Origin: an uncultured Anderseniella sp.
GTDB lineage: Bacteria; Pseudomonadota; Alphaproteobacteria; Rhizobiales; Aestuariivirgaceae
Assembly: GCA_938039915.1 (NCBI GenBank)
Contig: CALHUA010000200.1
Location: 1-34,336 of the forward strand
Direction of reading: 5' to 3'
DNA length: 34,336 bases
Part shown: positions 32,319-34,336 of the stretch, one piece after another
Position numbering within the stretch: position 1 is the first letter of the stretch
Layout: every line of letters starts with the position of its first letter
The notes under the pieces: model-generated
What the model was told of the DNA's origin: nothing
Seen by the model: the letters and a program-made list of their open reading frames with translations, nothing else
The model's database searches: none
Made by a program: the position numbers and the translations under genes

Positions 32319-33155
32319 ATGAAATCAGTTCGCAACATTACTGTGATGACCCTGCTCGGCGCGATCCTTTTGTCAGTATCCACGCTGGCGAATGCCGGCG
32401 ATGAGCCGACACGGGAGTTTTCCTCGCCTTATACTTCCTTGCGGCTGATGAATGCGGGCGAGCAGGCAGGCGTCTGGCGCAGTGGTGTCTATATCACCAT
32501 GCAAAAAGGGTGGAAGACTTATTGGCGGGTGCCGGGTGATGGCGGCGTGCCGCCCAGTTTCGACTGGTCGGGATCTGAGAACGTTGCAAAAACAAGTGTG
32601 ATGATGCCCCTGCCGCATCGCTTCACGGATGAAAACGGTGAAGGTATCGGCTACAAGACGGAAGTGGTTTTCCCGGTCGATGTCAAACCGCAGGACCCTT
32701 CCAAACCCGCCATGCTGGACCTGAAAATATTCTATGCCGTGTGCAATGATATCTGCGTACCGGTGCAGGCGCAGGTGAAGGTCGGCATTGATGCGAGCAC
32801 GGTGTCGGCTGCCGACAAGTTCCGCCTGAGGGTTGCGCGGGCAGCCGTACCGGTCGAAACCGATGCGGACAGGCTTGCCGTTACTTCACTCAGACAGGTT
32901 GAGGTGGGGGACAAATTTGCGCTTGAGGTGTCCCTGAAGGGTATAAGATCGCCTGCAGATGCGGATATTTTTGTCGAGGCAGCCGGCAGTTCCTATTTTC
33001 GCAAACCTGAAATGGTCAGCCGGTCAGGCGACATCAGCACGTGGCGGATTGCAGTAGACAATTACGGCGATGCTGTTTCACTGGCCGGGAAAACCGTCCG
33101 GCTGACCATCGCAGACGGCGATACGGGTCTTGTCCACGAAGGAGTGCTGCAGTAG
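32319..33155 (+). CDS. Exported protein with DsbD N-terminal-like domain
   Basis: The 278-residue protein has a signal peptide (VMTLLGAILLSVSTLANAG). The domain seen in the N-terminal part of DsbD-type thiol:disulfide reductases follows: WRSGVYITMQKGWKTYWRVPGDGGVPPSFDW, then KIFYAVCNDICVPVQAQVKV with the two reactive-type cysteines (CNDIC). The membrane and thioredoxin parts of DsbD are absent. It may act as a periplasmic redox partner or metal-stress protein; its partner is unknown. The start is preceded by no good ribosome site. The 8-codon ORF upstream may couple translation. It precedes a peroxiredoxin by 64 bp. Confidence 0.87.
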   Translation: MKSVRNITVMTLLGAILLSVSTLANAGDEPTREFSSPYTSLRLMNAGEQAGVWRSGVYITMQKGWKTYWRVPGDGGVPPSFDWSGSENVAKTSVMMPLPHRFTDENGEGIGYKTEVVFPVDVKPQDPSKPAMLDLKIFYAVCNDICVPVQAQVKVGIDASTVSAADKFRLRVARAAVPVETDADRLAVTSLRQVEVGDKFALEVSLKGIRSPADADIFVEAAGSSYFRKPEMVSRSGDISTWRIAVDNYGDAVSLAGKTVRLTIADGDTGLVHEGVLQ

Positions 33156-33219
33156 ACCTTAGGGTTCATATCCACATACTGCATGTTTTTCCAATCCCCT
33201 TTAATCAAGTGAGTAATCC

Positions 33220-33705
33220 ATGAGCATTTCTGTTGGCGATAAACTGCCTGAAGCAACCTTCACGACAATGACCGCTGAAGGACCGACCCAGATGACCACG
33301 GCGGATGTGTTTGACGGCCGCAAGGTTGTCCTGTTTGCCGTGCCGGGCGCGTTCACGCCTACTTGCCACATGAAGCACTTGCCGGGCTTCGTCACCCATG
33401 CCGCCGATCTCAAGGCCAAGGGTGTCGATACCATTGCCTGCGTGTCGGTAAACGATGTGTTTGTTCTCAATGCCTGGGCCGACCAGTCGGGCGCTAAGGA
33501 TGCAGTGACGTTCCTGGCGGACGGCAGTGCCAATTTCACCAAGGCGATTGGCATGGAACTGGATGCATCCGGTCTGGGCCTGGGCATTCGCTCGCAACGC
33601 TATGCCATGCTGGTGGATGATGGTGTGGTCAGTGTGCTCAATCTTGAAGAGGTGCCGAGTTCGGCAGAGGCATCCAGCGCCGAGAAGATTCTCGCTGCGC
33701 TGTAA
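33220..33705 (+). CDS. Peroxiredoxin (Prx5-like)
   Basis: A 161-residue thiol peroxidase that reduces H2O2 and alkyl hydroperoxides. The peroxidatic cysteine is in FAVPGAFTPTCHMKHLPGF, the signature of the Prx5 group (PGAFTPTCS-like). The rest has GVDTIACVSVNDVFVLNAWADQ and the terminal AEKILAAL. Electrons are normally supplied by glutaredoxin/glutathione or thioredoxin. The ribosome site is weak (GTGAG). It is followed by a bidirectional terminator and convergent rnhA. Location after the DsbD-N-like gene suggests a periplasm-cytosol redox theme, but its own protein has no signal peptide and is cytosolic. Confidence 0.95.
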   Translation: MSISVGDKLPEATFTTMTAEGPTQMTTADVFDGRKVVLFAVPGAFTPTCHMKHLPGFVTHAADLKAKGVDTIACVSVNDVFVLNAWADQSGAKDAVTFLADGSANFTKAIGMELDASGLGLGIRSQRYAMLVDDGVVSVLNLEEVPSSAEASSAEKILAAL

Positions 33706-33731
33706 TGGATACTCTTTTACGATAACAAGCC

Positions 33732-33758
33732 AAAAACCCGCATCGACTGCGGGTTTTT
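33732..33758. terminator. Bidirectional rho-independent terminator between prx and rnhA
   Basis: AAAAACCCGCA and TGCGGGTTTTT form an 11-bp stem with a 5-nt loop. It has T5 on the plus strand and A5 at the other end, giving T5 on the minus strand. It lies 26 bp after the peroxiredoxin stop and 2 bp before the rnhA stop. Confidence 0.85.
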
Positions 33759-33760
33759 AT

Positions 33761-34195
33761 TTATTTGTAAGGTGCCATTCCGGCGCGTGCCAGTTCGTCG
33801 GCGCGTTCATTTTCCGGATGGCCCGCGTGGCCCTTGACCCAGTGCCAGTCGATGTCGTGCGGCTGCAGGGCGGCCTGCAGGGCCTGCCAGAGCTCCGCGT
33901 TCTTGACCGGTTTCTTGGCTGCCGTGCGCCAGCCATTGCGCTGCCAGCCCTGGATCCACTTGGTGATGCCGTCGCGGACATAAACCGAGTCTGTATACAA
34001 CGCCACCTTGCACGGCCGTTTCAACGCGTTCAGCGCTTCGATGGCCGCCTGCAACTCCATGCGGTTGTTTGTGGTTTCACTTTCCCCGCCGGACAGTTCC
34101 TTACGGGTCTCGCCATGCATGAGAATGGCACCCCAGCCGCCCGGGCCCGGGTTGCCCGAACAGGCGCCGTCCGTATAAATGGTAACGTCAGTCAA
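33761..34195 (-). CDS. rnhA: Ribonuclease HI
   Basis: It cleaves the RNA strand of RNA-DNA hybrids. From TTG 34195 the protein has 144 residues, usual for RNase HI. Catalytic residues are visible: Asp in [19 protein letters not shown], Glu in [15 protein letters not shown], Asp in [14 protein letters not shown] and Asp in [15 protein letters not shown]. The track start at 34318 is wrong because it overlaps another coding frame (the ispH-like end). TTG is the only start that gives the normal N-terminus; its ribosome site is not clear. The 22-bp gap to the upstream gene contains a hairpin, suggesting translational control or coupling. Confidence 0.95.
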   Translation of the reverse strand: MTDVTIYTDGACSGNPGPGGWGAILMHGETRKELSGGESETTNNRMELQAAIEALNALKRPCKVALYTDSVYVRDGITKWIQGWQRNGWRTAAKKPVKNAELWQALQAALQPHDIDWHWVKGHAGHPENERADELARAGMAPYK

Positions 34196-34197
34196 GA

Positions 34198-34219
34198 GAA
34201 CCCATGTCGCTCTGGGTTC
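34198..34219. other. Hairpin GAACCCA-N8-TGGGTTC (copy D, variant)
   Basis: A 7-bp stem with an 8-nt loop overlaps the stop codon of the upstream ispH-like gene and ends 2 bp before the rnhA TTG. It resembles half of the 9499/32109 palindromes in the opposite order. It probably covers the rnhA ribosome-binding region. Confidence 0.4.
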
Positions 34220-34336
34220 AAGATGCTGCGCGCACAGGCGCGCCCGGCTCACCTTCGCGGCGCAGTTGGCGAGGCAGTTTGAACTCGACGTTCTCATCCC
34301 TGGTCTTGACGGTTTCAACGATCACGTTGAACCGTT
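34218..34336 (-). CDS. ispH: C-terminal end of a gene resembling ispH (partial)
   Basis: The final 38 codons of a minus-strand frame are seen, beginning [24 protein letters not shown] and ending at TGA 34218. The pattern F-V-VE-V-T--ENV-FKLPR-LR matches my memory of the C-terminus of alphaproteobacterial IspH, the 4Fe-4S enzyme of the last MEP isoprenoid step. The metal ligands are outside the window, so this is a C-terminal match only. In related bacteria thrB usually lies between ispH and rnhA; here it does not. Confidence 0.6.
   Translation of the reverse strand, partial: RFNVIVETVKTRDENVEFKLPRQLRREGEPGAPVRAAS

Noticed and set aside
34196-34318. N-terminal extension of rnhA
   Set aside because: It overlaps a better coding frame ending at 34218 and gives a tail absent from RNase HI.

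Overview
The window reads as a stretch of chromosome from an alphaproteobacterium, most likely of the Hyphomicrobiales (Rhizobiales). The basis is the gene order tldD - ialB-like - coxB-coxA-ctaB-coxF-ctaG-coxC - DUF983 - surf1 - thrC - M16 protease, the nearby yqgE / DsbD-like / peroxiredoxin / rnhA / ispH group, the fairly high GC content and the frequent GTG starts. No phage, CRISPR array, rRNA or tRNA was seen. The only mobile element found is one short palindromic, MITE-like insertion. I cannot name the genus.

Layout. Positions 1-3400 hold the 3' part of a 3-hydroxyisobutyrate-dehydrogenase-like gene, an unusual protein with three RidA-like segments, a flavin-reductase/PNPOx-fold protein on the other strand, and an HxlR regulator with a C-terminal SCP2-like domain. 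Positions 3400-9500 are accessory: a PAS-GAF-GGDEF diguanylate cyclase, a J-domain membrane protein, a LysR regulator divergent from an ester-cyclase-like/cupin pair, and a PilZ protein. Positions 9500-11000 hold a second LysR divergent from a DUF1127 gene with a strong 5'-UTR hairpin. Positions 10930-16700 carry a minus-strand run: ialB-like, tldD, a HAD hydrolase, a MATE exporter and two DUF937 proteins, several with overlapping stop and start codons.

Positions 17337-26571 form the aa3-type cytochrome c oxidase locus: subunits II, I and III, heme O synthase, the small CoxF-like protein, the CuB chaperone CtaG, and Surf1. It continues into thrC and an M16 protease. A GNAT acetyltransferase follows. 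Next is a 262-bp element with perfect 31-bp terminal inverted repeats, inserted just 21 bp before a 1272-residue 7TM-PAS-GGDEF-EAL protein with a histone-like basic tail. The right end holds yqgE, a DsbD-N-like protein, a peroxiredoxin, rnhA and the last codons of a gene that looks like ispH.

Three c-di-GMP genes (diguanylate cyclase, PilZ receptor, EAL phosphodiesterase) lie in this window. The most notable non-coding signals are a dispersed ATGGGTTCA..TGAACCCAT palindrome (three close copies and one variant), a 66-nt bulged hairpin with an adjacent 8-codon leader-like ORF between yqgE and the DsbD-like gene, an orphan minus-strand terminator near 3430, and the MITE-like element.
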